A stretch of 64,000 nt of DNA from Bacteroidales bacterium (GCA_017459075.1 JAFUDQ010000012.1:85910-149909), one strand, 5' to 3'; shown: positions 43,698-52,554, counted from the stretch's first letter. Translations and numbers: made by a program. The notes: generated by a model from the sequence alone, not told the origin.

Positions 43698-45377
43698 ATG
43701 AAGAGAATCATTGAATGCGTCCCCAACTTCAGCGAGGGCCGCGACCATTCAGTAATAGACGCAATTGTTGCGGCTATAAGCAATACCCAATTTGAAGGAA
43801 AGAGTGTCAAGGTGCTTGACGTAGACCCGGGAGAGGCCACCAACCGTACGGTGGTGACTTTTGTGGGAGAGCCGGATGTTGTCCTGGAGGCAGCTTTCCA
43901 GGGCGCGCGCAAGGCGCAGGAACTCATTGACATGAGGCAGCATCATGGAGCGCACCCGCGAAGCGGCGCTACGGATGTGCTGCCACTTATTCCGGTTGCC
44001 GGGATTACACTTGAAGAGTGTGCCGCTTTGGCCCGCGGGCTGGCGGAGAGGCTTTACAAGGAGCTTGGTATCCCCTGCTATTGCTACGAGGCTGCCGCGC
44101 TTAAGCCGGAGCGCAAAAACCTGGCGGTGTGCCGCGCCGGTGAATATGAGGCCCTGCCCAAGAAGGTTTCAGACCCGGCCCTGGCGCCTGACTTTGGGCC
44201 CGGGGAGTTCAACGAGGTTGTTGCAAAGGCCGGTGCTACGAATGTTGGCGCACGTAATTTCCTTATTGCCGTTAACTATAACCTGAATACTACTTCTACT
44301 CGCCGCGCTATGGCCGTGGCATTTGACGTGCGCGAGAAAGGCCGCAAGGCCCGCGAGGGGGATTATTGGATTCCGGGTACTCTTAAGGGGTGCAAGGCTA
44401 TCGGCTGGTATATTGACGAGTACGGGATTGCCCAGGTTTCGATGAATATTACCGATATTACCGCTGTGCCGCTTCACGTGGCTTATGAGGAGGTTTGTCG
44501 CGCGGCTTCTGCACGTGGGCTGAAGGTTACGGGCGTGGAGATTGTGGGGCTTGTGCCGAAGAGTGTCTTGATTGATGCGGGCAAGTTCTATCTGGAGAGG
44601 CAGCAGCGTTCGCTTGGTATTTCAGAGGATGAAATCATAAAGATTGCCGTGAAGTCCATGAGTCTGGACGATCTTAAGCCGTTTAATCCCAAGGAGAAGG
44701 TGATAGAGTTCCTGATGGAGGACGAGGGGGAAGTGGCAAGGCGCGAGCGCCTTGTGCGGATGACGGTTGCGGGCTTTGCCCGCGAAACGGCATCCGAGTC
44801 CGCCGCTCCCGGCGGCGGCTCCATTTCCGCCAACATGGGTGCCCTTGGCGCCGCCCTGGCTACGATGGTGGCCAATCTTTCCGCACACAAGAGGGGCTGG
44901 GATGACCGCTGGAAGGAGTTTTCTGATGTTGCAGAAAAGGGCCAGGCTGTAATGAATGAGCTACTTGCGCTTATTGATGAGGACACGGCTGCTTTTGACC
45001 GTATCATGGAGGTATTCTCCATGCCGAAGGGTACAGAAGCAGAGAAGGCCGCCCGCGCCGCTGCGCTTGAGGAGGCTACACTTTACGCCGCCCAGGTTCC
45101 GCTAAGGACGATGGAAGCGTCGCTCAAAGCCCTGCCCCTTGCCCTTGAAATGGCCCTCAAGGGGAACCCCGCATCGGCCTCCGACGCAGGTGTAGCCGCT
45201 CTTGCCGCTACCGCGGGCATTCGCGGCGCGGCGCTTAACGTACGTATAAACGCCGCCGGCCTTCAGGACAAGTCCAAGGCCGAACCCCTGCTGCTTCGCG
45301 CCGCTGAAATCGTCAAGGAGGCCCAGGCCCTTGAAGCCCAGGTCCTTGACGCCGTCAACGCCAACATCGGAATATAA
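43698..45377 (+). CDS. ftcD: bifunctional glutamate formimidoyltransferase / formimidoyl-THF cyclodeaminase
   Basis: Last step of histidine breakdown: moves the formimino group of formiminoglutamate to tetrahydrofolate, releasing glutamate, then deaminates it to methenyl-THF. The 559-residue fusion has the transferase at about 1-325 (ECVPNFSEGRDHSVIDAIV, HHGAHPRSGATDVLPLIPVA, NYNLNTTSTRRAMAVAFDVR) and the cyclodeaminase at about 355-559 (ASESAAPGGGSISANMGALG, ALIDEDTAAFDRIMEVF). The fused arrangement is like the mammalian enzyme and common in Bacteroidetes. It is the first gene of the hut cluster; hutU starts 11 nt later, implying co-transcription. GC content and codon use are higher in the second half. 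Confidence 0.95.
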   Translation: MKRIIECVPNFSEGRDHSVIDAIVAAISNTQFEGKSVKVLDVDPGEATNRTVVTFVGEPDVVLEAAFQGARKAQELIDMRQHHGAHPRSGATDVLPLIPVAGITLEECAALARGLAERLYKELGIPCYCYEAAALKPERKNLAVCRAGEYEALPKKVSDPALAPDFGPGEFNEVVAKAGATNVGARNFLIAVNYNLNTTSTRRAMAVAFDVREKGRKAREGDYWIPGTLKGCKAIGWYIDEYGIAQVSMNITDITAVPLHVAYEEVCRAASARGLKVTGVEIVGLVPKSVLIDAGKFYLERQQRSLGISEDEIIKIAVKSMSLDDLKPFNPKEKVIEFLMEDEGEVARRERLVRMTVAGFARETASESAAPGGGSISANMGALGAALATMVANLSAHKRGWDDRWKEFSDVAEKGQAVMNELLALIDEDTAAFDRIMEVFSMPKGTEAEKAARAAALEEATLYAAQVPLRTMEASLKALPLALEMALKGNPASASDAGVAALAATAGIRGAALNVRINAAGLQDKSKAEPLLLRAAEIVKEAQALEAQVLDAVNANIGI

Positions 45378-45388
45378 TTGATAACGCT

Positions 45389-47515
45389 ATGACATTTAAG
45401 GAAGAAATATTGATGGGGATTCCGGAGAGGATTCCGGAGGCAAAACCGTACGATACTACCATCAACCACGCCCCCAAACGCAAGGATATTTTGACAAAGG
45501 AAGAAAAGCGCCTGGCCCTCAGGAACGCCCTCCGCTACTTCCCCGCCAGTCAGCATGCGCAGCTGGCACCGGAATTCGCCAAGGAACTTGAGGACTACGG
45601 CCGCATCTACATGTACCGCTACAGGCCGGACTACGAAATGTACGCCCGCCCCATAGACGAATACCCTGCAAAATCCCGCCAGGCCGCAGCCATAATGGCC
45701 ATGATTCAGAACAACCTGGACCCGCGAGTAGCCCAGCATCCGCACGAGCTCATTATCTACGGAGGCAACGGAGCGATATTCCAGAACTGGGCCCAGTACC
45801 GCCTTGTAATGCAGTATCTGGCCACAATGACGGATGAGCAGACCCTTGCCATGTACTCCGGCCACCCAATGGGCCTCTTCCCCTCCCACAAAGACGCCCC
45901 GCGCGTAGTTGTAACCAACGGAATGGTTATTCCAAACTACTCCAAGCCTGACCACTGGGAGAAGTTCAACGCCCTTGGCGTATCGCAGTACGGCCAGATG
46001 ACAGCCGGCAGTTACATGTATATTGGCCCGCAGGGCATTGTTCACGGGACCACTATTACAGTGCTTAATGCGGCACGGAAGGTGCTGGCAAAGAGATTTC
46101 TCCACTCCGGTCGAAATGACAGTAACTGCACTCAGGATGACAAAAAAAGTGCTCAGGATGACAAAAAAAGTGCTAAGGATGACAAAACTGTCATCTCGAC
46201 CGAGCAAAGCGAGCGGAGAGATCTCAACAGCATCGCCGGGATGCTGTTCGTAACAGCAGGCCTTGGCGGAATGTCAGGCGCCCAGCCAAAAGCCGGAAAC
46301 ATAGCCGGAGTAATCAGCGTAACCGCAGAAATCAACCCCCTGGCAGCAGAGAAACGCTACAATCAGGGCTGGGTAGACGAGCTCCACTACAACCTTGACG
46401 AGCTTCTGGTCCGCATCGGCAAAGCCCGGGAGGCAAAAGAAACCGTCTCCCTCGCATACGTCGGCAACGTAGTAGACCTCTGGGAACGCCTTGCAGACGA
46501 AGGCATCCAGGTAGACCTCGGCAGCGACCAGACCTCTCTACACAACCCTTGGGCCGGCGGATACTACCCCGCAGGCTACTCCCTTGAAGAGTCCAAGAAG
46601 ATGATGGCAGAAGAGCCGGAGCGCTTCAAAGAAGCCGTCCAGGCCTCACTCCGCAGGCATGCAGCAGCCATCGGCCGCCTTGCAGACAGGGGCATGTATT
46701 TCTTTGACTACGGCAACGCCTTCCTGCTGGAGAGCTCCCGCGCCGGCGCAGACATCGTAAAACCGGACGGCACCTTCCGCTACCCTTCATACGTCCAGGA
46801 CATCATGGGCCCCATGTACTTTGACTATGGCTTCGGCCCCTTCCGCTGGGTCTGCATGAGCGAAGATCCGGAAGACCTTGCCAAGTCCGACGCCCTTGCC
46901 GTCAAGGTCCTTAGGGAGATATCTGCCACCGCTCCTGCGGAGATTCAGGGCCAGATGCACGACAACATCCGCTGGATAGAAGAGGCCGGACGAAACAACC
47001 TTGTGGTAGGCTCCCAGGCCAGAATCCTGTATGCCGACTGCGAGGGCCGTACCAAGATTGCCCTTGCCTTCAATGAGGCCATCGCCAGCGGAGAGATTTC
47101 CGGGCCGATAGTGCTTGGTCGCGACCATCACGACGTTTCCGGTACCGACTCCCCCTTCCGAGAGACTTCCAATATTTACGACGGCTCCCAGTTCACTGCC
47201 GACATGGCTGTTCAGAACGTCATTGGCGATGCTTTCCGCGGTGCCACATGGGTATCGATACACAACGGAGGCGGCGTTGGCTGGGGAGAGGTTATCAACG
47301 GCGGCTTTGGTATGGTGATTGATGGTAGCGAAGACAGCGCCCGCCGCATTCGCAATATGCTGTTCTGGGATGTGAACAATGGCATCGCCCGCCGCAGCTG
47401 GGCTCGGAACGATGGTTCCCGTTTTGCCATCCAGCGTGAAATGGACCGCACCCCCGGCCTTCGCGTCACTCTTCCAAACATCGCAGATGACAATTTAATT
47501 AACTCAATCATATAA
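45389..47515 (+). CDS. hutU: urocanate hydratase with an in-frame palindromic-repeat insertion
   Basis: Converts urocanate to imidazolonepropionate with tightly bound NAD+. 708 residues, about 40 more than I expect for the family. Recognisable blocks: LIIYGGNGAIFQNWAQYRL, LAMYSGHPMGLFPSHKDAPR, QMTAGSYMYIGPQGIVHGTT, LFVTAGLGGMSGAQPKAGN (NAD site), SDQTSLHNPWAGGYYPAGY, MYFDYGFGPFRWVCMS. Residues 235-279 do not belong: nt 46093-46225 are a complete family-B palindrome, translated as a low-complexity stretch with three QDDKKSA/KDDKTV-like units, placed just before the NAD-binding segment. The frame is kept, so a protein is still made; whether it is active is an open question. hutH follows after a 227-bp repeat-filled gap. 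Confidence 0.94.
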   Translation: MTFKEEILMGIPERIPEAKPYDTTINHAPKRKDILTKEEKRLALRNALRYFPASQHAQLAPEFAKELEDYGRIYMYRYRPDYEMYARPIDEYPAKSRQAAAIMAMIQNNLDPRVAQHPHELIIYGGNGAIFQNWAQYRLVMQYLATMTDEQTLAMYSGHPMGLFPSHKDAPRVVVTNGMVIPNYSKPDHWEKFNALGVSQYGQMTAGSYMYIGPQGIVHGTTITVLNAARKVLAKRFLHSGRNDSNCTQDDKKSAQDDKKSAKDDKTVISTEQSERRDLNSIAGMLFVTAGLGGMSGAQPKAGNIAGVISVTAEINPLAAEKRYNQGWVDELHYNLDELLVRIGKAREAKETVSLAYVGNVVDLWERLADEGIQVDLGSDQTSLHNPWAGGYYPAGYSLEESKKMMAEEPERFKEAVQASLRRHAAAIGRLADRGMYFFDYGNAFLLESSRAGADIVKPDGTFRYPSYVQDIMGPMYFDYGFGPFRWVCMSEDPEDLAKSDALAVKVLREISATAPAEIQGQMHDNIRWIEEAGRNNLVVGSQARILYADCEGRTKIALAFNEAIASGEISGPIVLGRDHHDVSGTDSPFRETSNIYDGSQFTADMAVQNVIGDAFRGATWVSIHNGGGVGWGEVINGGFGMVIDGSEDSARRIRNMLFWDVNNGIARRSWARNDGSRFAIQREMDRTPGLRVTLPNIADDNLINSII
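46093..46225. repeat. palindromic repeat, family B, inserted in frame inside hutU
   Basis: 133 bp. The left end GAGATTTCTCCACTCCGG ... ATGACA and the right end TGTCATCTCGACCGAGC ... GAGAGATCTC are inverted copies. Between them are three near-identical units built on CTCAGGATGACAAAAAAAG. No stop codon occurs in the hutU frame. Confidence 0.88.
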
Positions 47516-47517
47516 TG

Positions 47518-47731
47518 AGATTTCTCCACTCGCTTCGCTCGGTCGAAATGACAGGAAAGAATCACTCGAAATGACAGGATAATATCGCTCGAAATGACAG
47601 GAAAGAATCGCTCGAAATGACAGGATAATATCGCTCGAAATGATAGGATAATATCGCTCGAAATGATAAATGAGAGGACAATCATTCTGTCATTTCGACC
47701 GAGCCCGGAGGGCGAGCGGAGAAATCTCAAA
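47518..47731. repeat. family-B repeat expanded by a 23-bp tandem array
   Basis: The left arm starts 2 nt after the hutU stop and the right arm (about 47689-47728) ends 14 nt before the hutH ATG, the two being inverted copies. Between them about five tandem 23-bp units alternate AGGAAAGAATC and AGGATAATATC, each followed by RCTCGAAATGAY. The gap between hutU and hutH is therefore entirely repeat. Confidence 0.88.
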
Positions 47732-47742
47732 ACATAAAAATT

Positions 47743-49230
47743 ATGACACACATAATTAGTAAAGAACATCTCTCATTGGAGAGAATCAAGGAAATTATTG
47801 ATAATCACGAAAAACTGGAACTGTCGCAGGAAAGCCAGGCAGCCATCATCAAATGCCGTAAATACCTGGACAGCAAGATGGAAGACATCGGCCGCCCCGT
47901 ATACGGAGTAACCACCGGCTTCGGATCACTGTACAACATAACCATACCAGAAGAAGACCTCAGCCAGCTCCAATACAACCTTGTAGTCTCCCACGCCTGC
48001 GGCACCGGAGAAACAGTCCGCCCGGAAATCGTCAAACTGATGCTGCTTCTGAAGGTACAGAGCCTCTCATACGGCCACAGCGGCTCGCAGCTCATAACCG
48101 TCCAGAGGCTGATGGACATGTTCAACGAAGACATCCTGCCCGTAGTCTACCAGCAGGGCTCGCTCGGCGCCTCCGGCGACCTTGCACCCCTTGCGCACCT
48201 GTCCCTCCCCCTCATCGGCCTTGGAGAAGTGCTATATAAAGGACAGGTCCGCCCTGCCGCCGATGTATGGAAAGAAAAAGGCTGGGAGCCAATCAAACTT
48301 CAGTCCAAGGAAGGTCTGGCCCTGCTCAACGGCACCCAGTTCATGAGCGCACACGCAGTATGGTCACTAATCAAGAGCATCCGCCTTTCAAAGTGGGCCG
48401 ATATCATCGGAGCGATGTCCCTTGAAGCATACGATGGCCGCATAGAACCCTTCTTGCCCCTTACCCACCAGCTTCGCCCCCACAAAGGCCAGATAGCCAC
48501 CGGCAAACGCTTCGTAGAGATTCTGGAGGGCAGCCAGCTCTCATCGCACTACAAAGAGCATGTGCAGGACCCTTATTCCTTCCGCTGCATCCCTCAGGTA
48601 CACGGCGCCGTAAAGGATAACATCAACTATGTGCGTTCCGTAATTGAAAACGAGATTAACAGTGCCACGGACAACCCCAACGTCTTTCCGGACGAGGACA
48701 TGATAATTTCCGCAGGTAACTTCCACGGAGAACCTATCGCCATCCCGATGGACACCCTGGCGATAGCCATGTCAGAGCTTGCAAACATCTCTGAGAGAAG
48801 GATTTTCCGCCTGATTTCCGGCCTTAGAGGCCTGCCCAAGTTCCTTGTGGCGGAGCCCGGCCTTAACAGCGGCTTCATGATTCCTCAGTACACCGCCGCA
48901 TCTATCGTCAGCCAGAACAAAGGCCTATGCTGGCCTGCATCGGCCGATTCCATCCCCTCTTCTCAGGGTCAGGAAGACCATGTGAGCATGGGCTCCAACG
49001 CCGCTACCAAACTGGTCCGCGTAATTGACAATGCAGAGACCGTTCTTGCGATAGAACTTTTCAACGCCGCCCAGGCCCTGGATTTCCGCAGGCCGGAGAA
49101 GTCATCGGCAAAGATTGAAGAGATTTATGAGGATTATCGCAAAGTGGTGCCATTCATTGAAAAAGACACCTACATGCATCCGCTGATTATAAAATCTGTG
49201 GAGTTTATCCGTAACGAGAAATATTTATAG
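47743..49230 (+). CDS. hutH: histidine ammonia-lyase
   Basis: First step of histidine catabolism: non-oxidative deamination of histidine to urocanate, using the self-made MIO cofactor. The 495-residue protein has the MIO triad Ala143-Ser144-Gly145 in GSLGASGDLAPLAHLSLP, plus YGVTTGFGSLYNI with the catalytic Tyr, GLALLNGTQFMSAHAVWSL, QDPYSFRCIPQVHGAVKD, SATDNPNVF and the closing SQGQEDHVSMGSNAATK. The length is normal and no repeat has entered this gene, although both neighbours carry one. hutI begins 3 nt after the stop. The leader is the right arm of the family-B repeat, so a hairpin involving the gap could affect expression. Confidence 0.96.
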   Translation: MTHIISKEHLSLERIKEIIDNHEKLELSQESQAAIIKCRKYLDSKMEDIGRPVYGVTTGFGSLYNITIPEEDLSQLQYNLVVSHACGTGETVRPEIVKLMLLLKVQSLSYGHSGSQLITVQRLMDMFNEDILPVVYQQGSLGASGDLAPLAHLSLPLIGLGEVLYKGQVRPAADVWKEKGWEPIKLQSKEGLALLNGTQFMSAHAVWSLIKSIRLSKWADIIGAMSLEAYDGRIEPFLPLTHQLRPHKGQIATGKRFVEILEGSQLSSHYKEHVQDPYSFRCIPQVHGAVKDNINYVRSVIENEINSATDNPNVFPDEDMIISAGNFHGEPIAIPMDTLAIAMSELANISERRIFRLISGLRGLPKFLVAEPGLNSGFMIPQYTAASIVSQNKGLCWPASADSIPSSQGQEDHVSMGSNAATKLVRVIDNAETVLAIELFNAAQALDFRRPEKSSAKIEEIYEDYRKVVPFIEKDTYMHPLIIKSVEFIRNEKYL

Positions 49231-49233
49231 CCG

Positions 49234-50565
49234 ATGGGGAAAAGAATTCTTATCCGGAATATCGGGGAGCTGGCCGGCATAGTTCCGGCCGGCGTCCTTC
49301 GCAAGTGCGGGGATGAGATGTCCTCTGTAGAGTCTATCAGGAATGCCTGGCTGCTTATTGAGGACGGGCGGATTGCCGGCTTCGGCCAGATGCCCGATCA
49401 GGTCGGGCATGACGGTAAAGGCGTCATTCCCGGCTGCGACCGGGAATCTGCCACCGAGGTTATTGATGCCGATGGTGGCATGGTCCTGCCGGCGTTCTGC
49501 GACAGCCATACCCATATTGTGTACGCCGGTTCCCGCGAGGGCGAATTTCTGGATAAGATTAACGGCCTGAGTTATGAAGAGATAGCTGCCCGTGGCGGAG
49601 GCATTCTGAATTCCGCAGACCTCCTGCACAATACTTCAGAGGAGGAGCTTTACCGTCAGTCCAAGGCCCGTCTGGATGAGATGATTGCCTTTGGCAGCGG
49701 GGCCATTGAGATTAAGTCCGGCTATGGCTTGTCTACAGAAGACGAGCTAAAGATGCTGCGGGTTATCCGCCGTCTTAAGGAGAATTCTCCGGCACTTATC
49801 AAGGCTACTTTCCTTGGCGCCCACGCCGTGGCCCGCGGCATGACCCGTTCAGACTACGTAGACAAAATCTGCAATGAAATGCTCCCGGCAATAGATTCCC
49901 ACGCTTCGCTCGGAATGACAAAAAAAATCAAAGGCTCTGTCATTTCGACCGAGCCCAAGGGGCGAGTGGAGAAATCTTCATTGGCAGATTTTGTGGATGT
50001 ATTCTGTGATGAGGGTTTTTTTACTCCGGAGGATACTGCACGTATTCTGGAAGCTGCTTCCAAATATGGAATAAGGCCAAAGATTCATGCTAATGAACTG
50101 GCAGTCAGCGGCGGAGTACAAGTAGGCGTCAAATACAACGCCCTCTCAGTAGACCACCTGGAACGCACCACAGACGCAGAAATAGAAGCCCTGAAAGGCA
50201 CCGAAACCATGCCCACAATGCTCCCCGGCAGCTCCTTCTTCCTTGGTCTCCCCTATGGCCGCGCCAAAGAATACATCGCCGCCGGCCTGCCCCTTGCCCT
50301 GGCATCGGACTACAATCCAGGTTCTTCGCCCAGCGGGGACATGCGCTTTGTAATGGCCCTCGGCTGCATCAGGATGCGCCTCACCCCGGCTCAGGCCTTC
50401 AATGCCTGCACCCTTAACAGCGCCTACGCCATGGGCGTAAGCCAAGAGGCCGGCTCCATCACCGTAGGCAAACGCGCCAACCTAATCCTCACCCACCCCG
50501 GCTGGAACCTCACCAAAATCCCCTACCACTACCGCACTCCCTTTATCAAAAAGATCATACTATAA
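49234..50565 (+). CDS. hutI: imidazolonepropionase with an in-frame palindromic-repeat insertion
   Basis: Hydrolyses imidazolonepropionate to formiminoglutamate; amidohydrolase fold with one metal. 443 residues. The metal site is CDSHTHIVYAGSREGEF near residue 90; further blocks are SYEEIAARGGGILNS, FGSGAIEIKSGYGLSTEDEL, FLGAHAVARGM, VFCDEGFFTPEDTARIL, PKIHANELAVSGGVQVG, SVDHLERTTDAEI and LASDYNPGSSPSGDM. Residues 221-248 (nt 49893-49977) are a family-B palindrome read through in frame, between CNEMLPAI and ADFVDVFCDEGFF, which are adjacent or nearly so in the family as I recall it. Last gene of the hut run; terminator at 50563. Confidence 0.94.
   Translation: MGKRILIRNIGELAGIVPAGVLRKCGDEMSSVESIRNAWLLIEDGRIAGFGQMPDQVGHDGKGVIPGCDRESATEVIDADGGMVLPAFCDSHTHIVYAGSREGEFLDKINGLSYEEIAARGGGILNSADLLHNTSEEELYRQSKARLDEMIAFGSGAIEIKSGYGLSTEDELKMLRVIRRLKENSPALIKATFLGAHAVARGMTRSDYVDKICNEMLPAIDSHASLGMTKKIKGSVISTEPKGRVEKSSLADFVDVFCDEGFFTPEDTARILEAASKYGIRPKIHANELAVSGGVQVGVKYNALSVDHLERTTDAEIEALKGTETMPTMLPGSSFFLGLPYGRAKEYIAAGLPLALASDYNPGSSPSGDMRFVMALGCIRMRLTPAQAFNACTLNSAYAMGVSQEAGSITVGKRANLILTHPGWNLTKIPYHYRTPFIKKIIL
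49893..49977. repeat. palindromic repeat, family B, inserted in frame inside hutI
   Basis: 85 bp. Left arm AGATTCCCACGCTTCGCTC ... GGAATGACA (49893-49920); right arm TGTCATTTCGACCGAGCC ... GTGGAGAAATCT (49938-49977). An A-rich 17-nt middle separates them. The hutI frame stays open across it. Confidence 0.86.
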
Positions 50566-50593
50566 AAAAAAGCGCCGCTCGGCGCTTTTTTTT
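50563..50593. terminator. bidirectional rho-independent terminator, hutI / mscL
   Basis: AGCGCCG (50571-50577) pairs with CGGCGCT (50580-50586), flanked by eight A and eight T. It overlaps the mscL stop codon. Confidence 0.9.
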
Positions 50594-51023
50594 ACTTCTG
50601 ATTCTTAAGGAGATCACGAATCTCTTCAAGGAGAACAACATCATCCGGCTTCGGAGCGGGAGCCTCAGGCTCTGCAGGAGCTTCCTCTTCTTTCTTCTTA
50701 AGGCTTGAAAGCTTGTTGATGCCCTTGATAACCATGAAGATACAGAAGGCAACAATCAGGAAATCAACAACAACCTGAATGAAGTTACCGTAGCTGAGAT
50801 AAGTAACAACTTCCTCACCAGCCTCGTTAACGGTAGAGCTGAGAGCAAGTTTAAGGTCTGTAAAGTCTGCTTTACCAACAAGACCGCTGATAAGAGGCAT
50901 GAGAAGGTCATTTACAAGAGATGTTACGATTTTGCCGAAAGCACCGCCGATGATAACGCCAACAGCCATGTCTACGACATTACCCCTCATTGCAAACTCC
51001 TTGAATTCTTTAAGCATTCCCAT
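50592..51023 (-). CDS. mscL: large-conductance mechanosensitive channel MscL
   Basis: Inner-membrane homopentameric emergency valve that opens on hypo-osmotic shock. 143 residues: the N-terminal amphipathic helix [22 protein letters not shown]1 with the gate glycine/valine run [20 protein letters not shown], a periplasmic loop that carries a six-residue acidic/glycine stretch ([11 protein letters not shown]), TM2 ([18 protein letters not shown]), and the cytoplasmic helix [10 protein letters not shown]. An Ala/Pro/Glu-rich linker (about 112-128) separates TM2 and the last helix. It could be the last gene of the 52554-50592 minus-strand run; gaps are 37 and 24 nt. Confidence 0.96.
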   Translation of the reverse strand: MGMLKEFKEFAMRGNVVDMAVGVIIGGAFGKIVTSLVNDLLMPLISGLVGKADFTDLKLALSSTVNEAGEEVVTYLSYGNFIQVVVDFLIVAFCIFMVIKGINKLSSLKKKEEEAPAEPEAPAPKPDDVVLLEEIRDLLKNQK

Positions 51024-51060
51024 AATAATATAAATTTAAGTGTTAGTGAATAATAGCGAA

Positions 51061-52029
51061 TTAAAGTATTGAAACCCTCTGCAAGGCATTATACAAGGTT
51101 TCAACGGATGAAGCGAATTCCTCGGTGGAAACGCTTACGGAGCGCTCCCCAGTCTCTGTTTCAAAACTGATTTTTGATGCGCCGTGGGCCAGGGCCTTAA
51201 GCTGGTCTACATCCGGGAAGCATACAATCTCTCCCTTTGGAAGATCCTTTTCCTGACGGAGCCTGATAACAGTTCCAGAAGGAGTCGTGAAAGAAACAAC
51301 GGAGCCTCCGGGAATAATACCGGAGTTAACCTTCAGATTAAGGTCATAGCTCTCTGAATTACCATCGGCAGAGTAAAGATATGAGAGTGAAACACTTACA
51401 GACTCTCCAACCTCTATTGCGACGGTTTTTGCCACGCGGTTTCCGGAATAATCGTCAATAGTCTCAAGATGACGGCCAACGGTAACGGCAGCAGCCTTGG
51501 CACCGTCTATCGCATTGTATGCGCGTGAGAGGGCGGCGGAAAAGCCATTGTTCTTGAAAGAAATCTTCAAATGACCATCGGCAGACATACGTACGGTTGC
51601 ATCAAGGTCAGAAACGCCGCCAAGAAGCTTGTCAAGGTCTGACTGCTCAAGATAATACTCCCCGCAGTTGAGCCACAGTGTCCTGCCACCTTTTGAAATA
51701 CCCTTCGGAGCCACCAGGTTAGCATCGTCCTTGGAATTGTTAAGCACCACGCTCCTGCCGTTTGAAAGATTGAAGGTGATGCCGGCCTTCTTTGGCATTT
51801 TCCATGCCGATTCAGATTCAAAATCAATCCTAAGGGTATAAATAGGCTTGCCATCAGGGTAAATAACACGGCCAAGCTTAAGCTGAAGTGCGGGAGAAGA
51901 TGCAACCTCAACACGCTCTGCCCCGGTATAAACAAAGTTGTTGCGTTTGTAATTATATCGCAGCAAATCTTGTCCGAATGCCTGCGCCGCTATCATGAGG
52001 GCAATAATGGAAAATATAATCTTTTTCAT
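51061..52029 (-). CDS. secreted/periplasmic protein of unknown function
   Basis: 322 residues with a signal peptide (MKKIIFSIIALMIAAQAFG|QDLL). I recognise no domain. The mature part alternates beta-strand-like segments (LRIDFESESAWKMPKKAGI, GRSVVLNNSKDD, TVAIEVGESVSVSLSYLYS) with polar loops, and has two or three similar stretches that could be repeated beta-sandwiches. The last 100 residues read VVSFTTPSGTVIRLRQEKD and ISFETETGERSVSVSTEEFA. The start is ATG 52027-52029; the TTG three codons earlier is not needed. It lies between a small membrane protein and mscL, all on the minus strand. No function inferred. Confidence 0.8.
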   Translation of the reverse strand: MKKIIFSIIALMIAAQAFGQDLLRYNYKRNNFVYTGAERVEVASSPALQLKLGRVIYPDGKPIYTLRIDFESESAWKMPKKAGITFNLSNGRSVVLNNSKDDANLVAPKGISKGGRTLWLNCGEYYLEQSDLDKLLGGVSDLDATVRMSADGHLKISFKNNGFSAALSRAYNAIDGAKAAAVTVGRHLETIDDYSGNRVAKTVAIEVGESVSVSLSYLYSADGNSESYDLNLKVNSGIIPGGSVVSFTTPSGTVIRLRQEKDLPKGEIVCFPDVDQLKALAHGASKISFETETGERSVSVSTEEFASSVETLYNALQRVSIL

Positions 52030-52053
52030 ACCAATCAATTGAATTTCAATTAT

Positions 52054-52554
52054 TTATTTCTTATCAAAGCCGATTCCGGACTGAATCTTGTCTTTAAGTA
52101 CGGCAGATTCCCTAACCCCGAACGGCCTTGAGATATATGCACAAATCAGGCCAGCAAGGGCAGCGGCGGCGACCATAAGAATAACATAAAGGGAATCGGG
52201 CTCAGGAACGACAACCTTGGAAAGGCACCACATGAAGCCCACTGCCAGAAGGGCCAGGACAACATCGGCAATATAACCCAACTTCTTGGCAGAGAATATC
52301 TTAACCCTGTAGTTGCGCTTTTCGCCCTCCGGCTGGTCATCCGGGGAAACATCGACGATATCGCAAATAAGATAGCGGGTGCAGAACATATTGGAATAAT
52401 CCAGCCAGAACTGACCGCCTCCGGCCTCTCCCACCTCTTTGGAAGAAGACTTGAAGACATCCCACAACTCACCGCAAACACCGTCCAGGTCCTTTTTGGA
52501 AGAGACATCGGCATTGAGGCGGAAAACCTGTTTTACTTTGGTATCAAATTCCAT
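52054..52554 (-). CDS. membrane protein of unknown function with two transmembrane helices
   Basis: 166 residues. A soluble N-terminal part of about 95 residues (VKQVFRLNADVSSKKDLDG, GGGQFWLDYSNMFCTRYLIC) is followed by two adjacent hydrophobic helices at about 96-114 (YIADVVLALLAVGFMW) and 120-142 (LYVILMVAAAALAGLICAYI) with a short loop, and a basic tail. No signal peptide, so the N-terminus is likely cytoplasmic. No family recognised. First gene of the run leading to the 51061 gene and mscL; promoter at 52594. Confidence 0.78.
   Translation of the reverse strand: MEFDTKVKQVFRLNADVSSKKDLDGVCGELWDVFKSSSKEVGEAGGGQFWLDYSNMFCTRYLICDIVDVSPDDQPEGEKRNYRVKIFSAKKLGYIADVVLALLAVGFMWCLSKVVVPEPDSLYVILMVAAAALAGLICAYISRPFGVRESAVLKDKIQSGIGFDKK

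Noticed and set aside
45263-46207. 314-residue minus-strand frame across ftcD and hutU
   Set aside because: It covers two recognised genes and the family-B palindrome; the FVILS-type repeats in it come from the element.
47540-47680. Possible CRISPR array (about 23-bp repeats)
   Set aside because: The units are contiguous with no spacers, degenerate in an alternating way, and derived from the neighbouring palindrome; no cas gene nearby.
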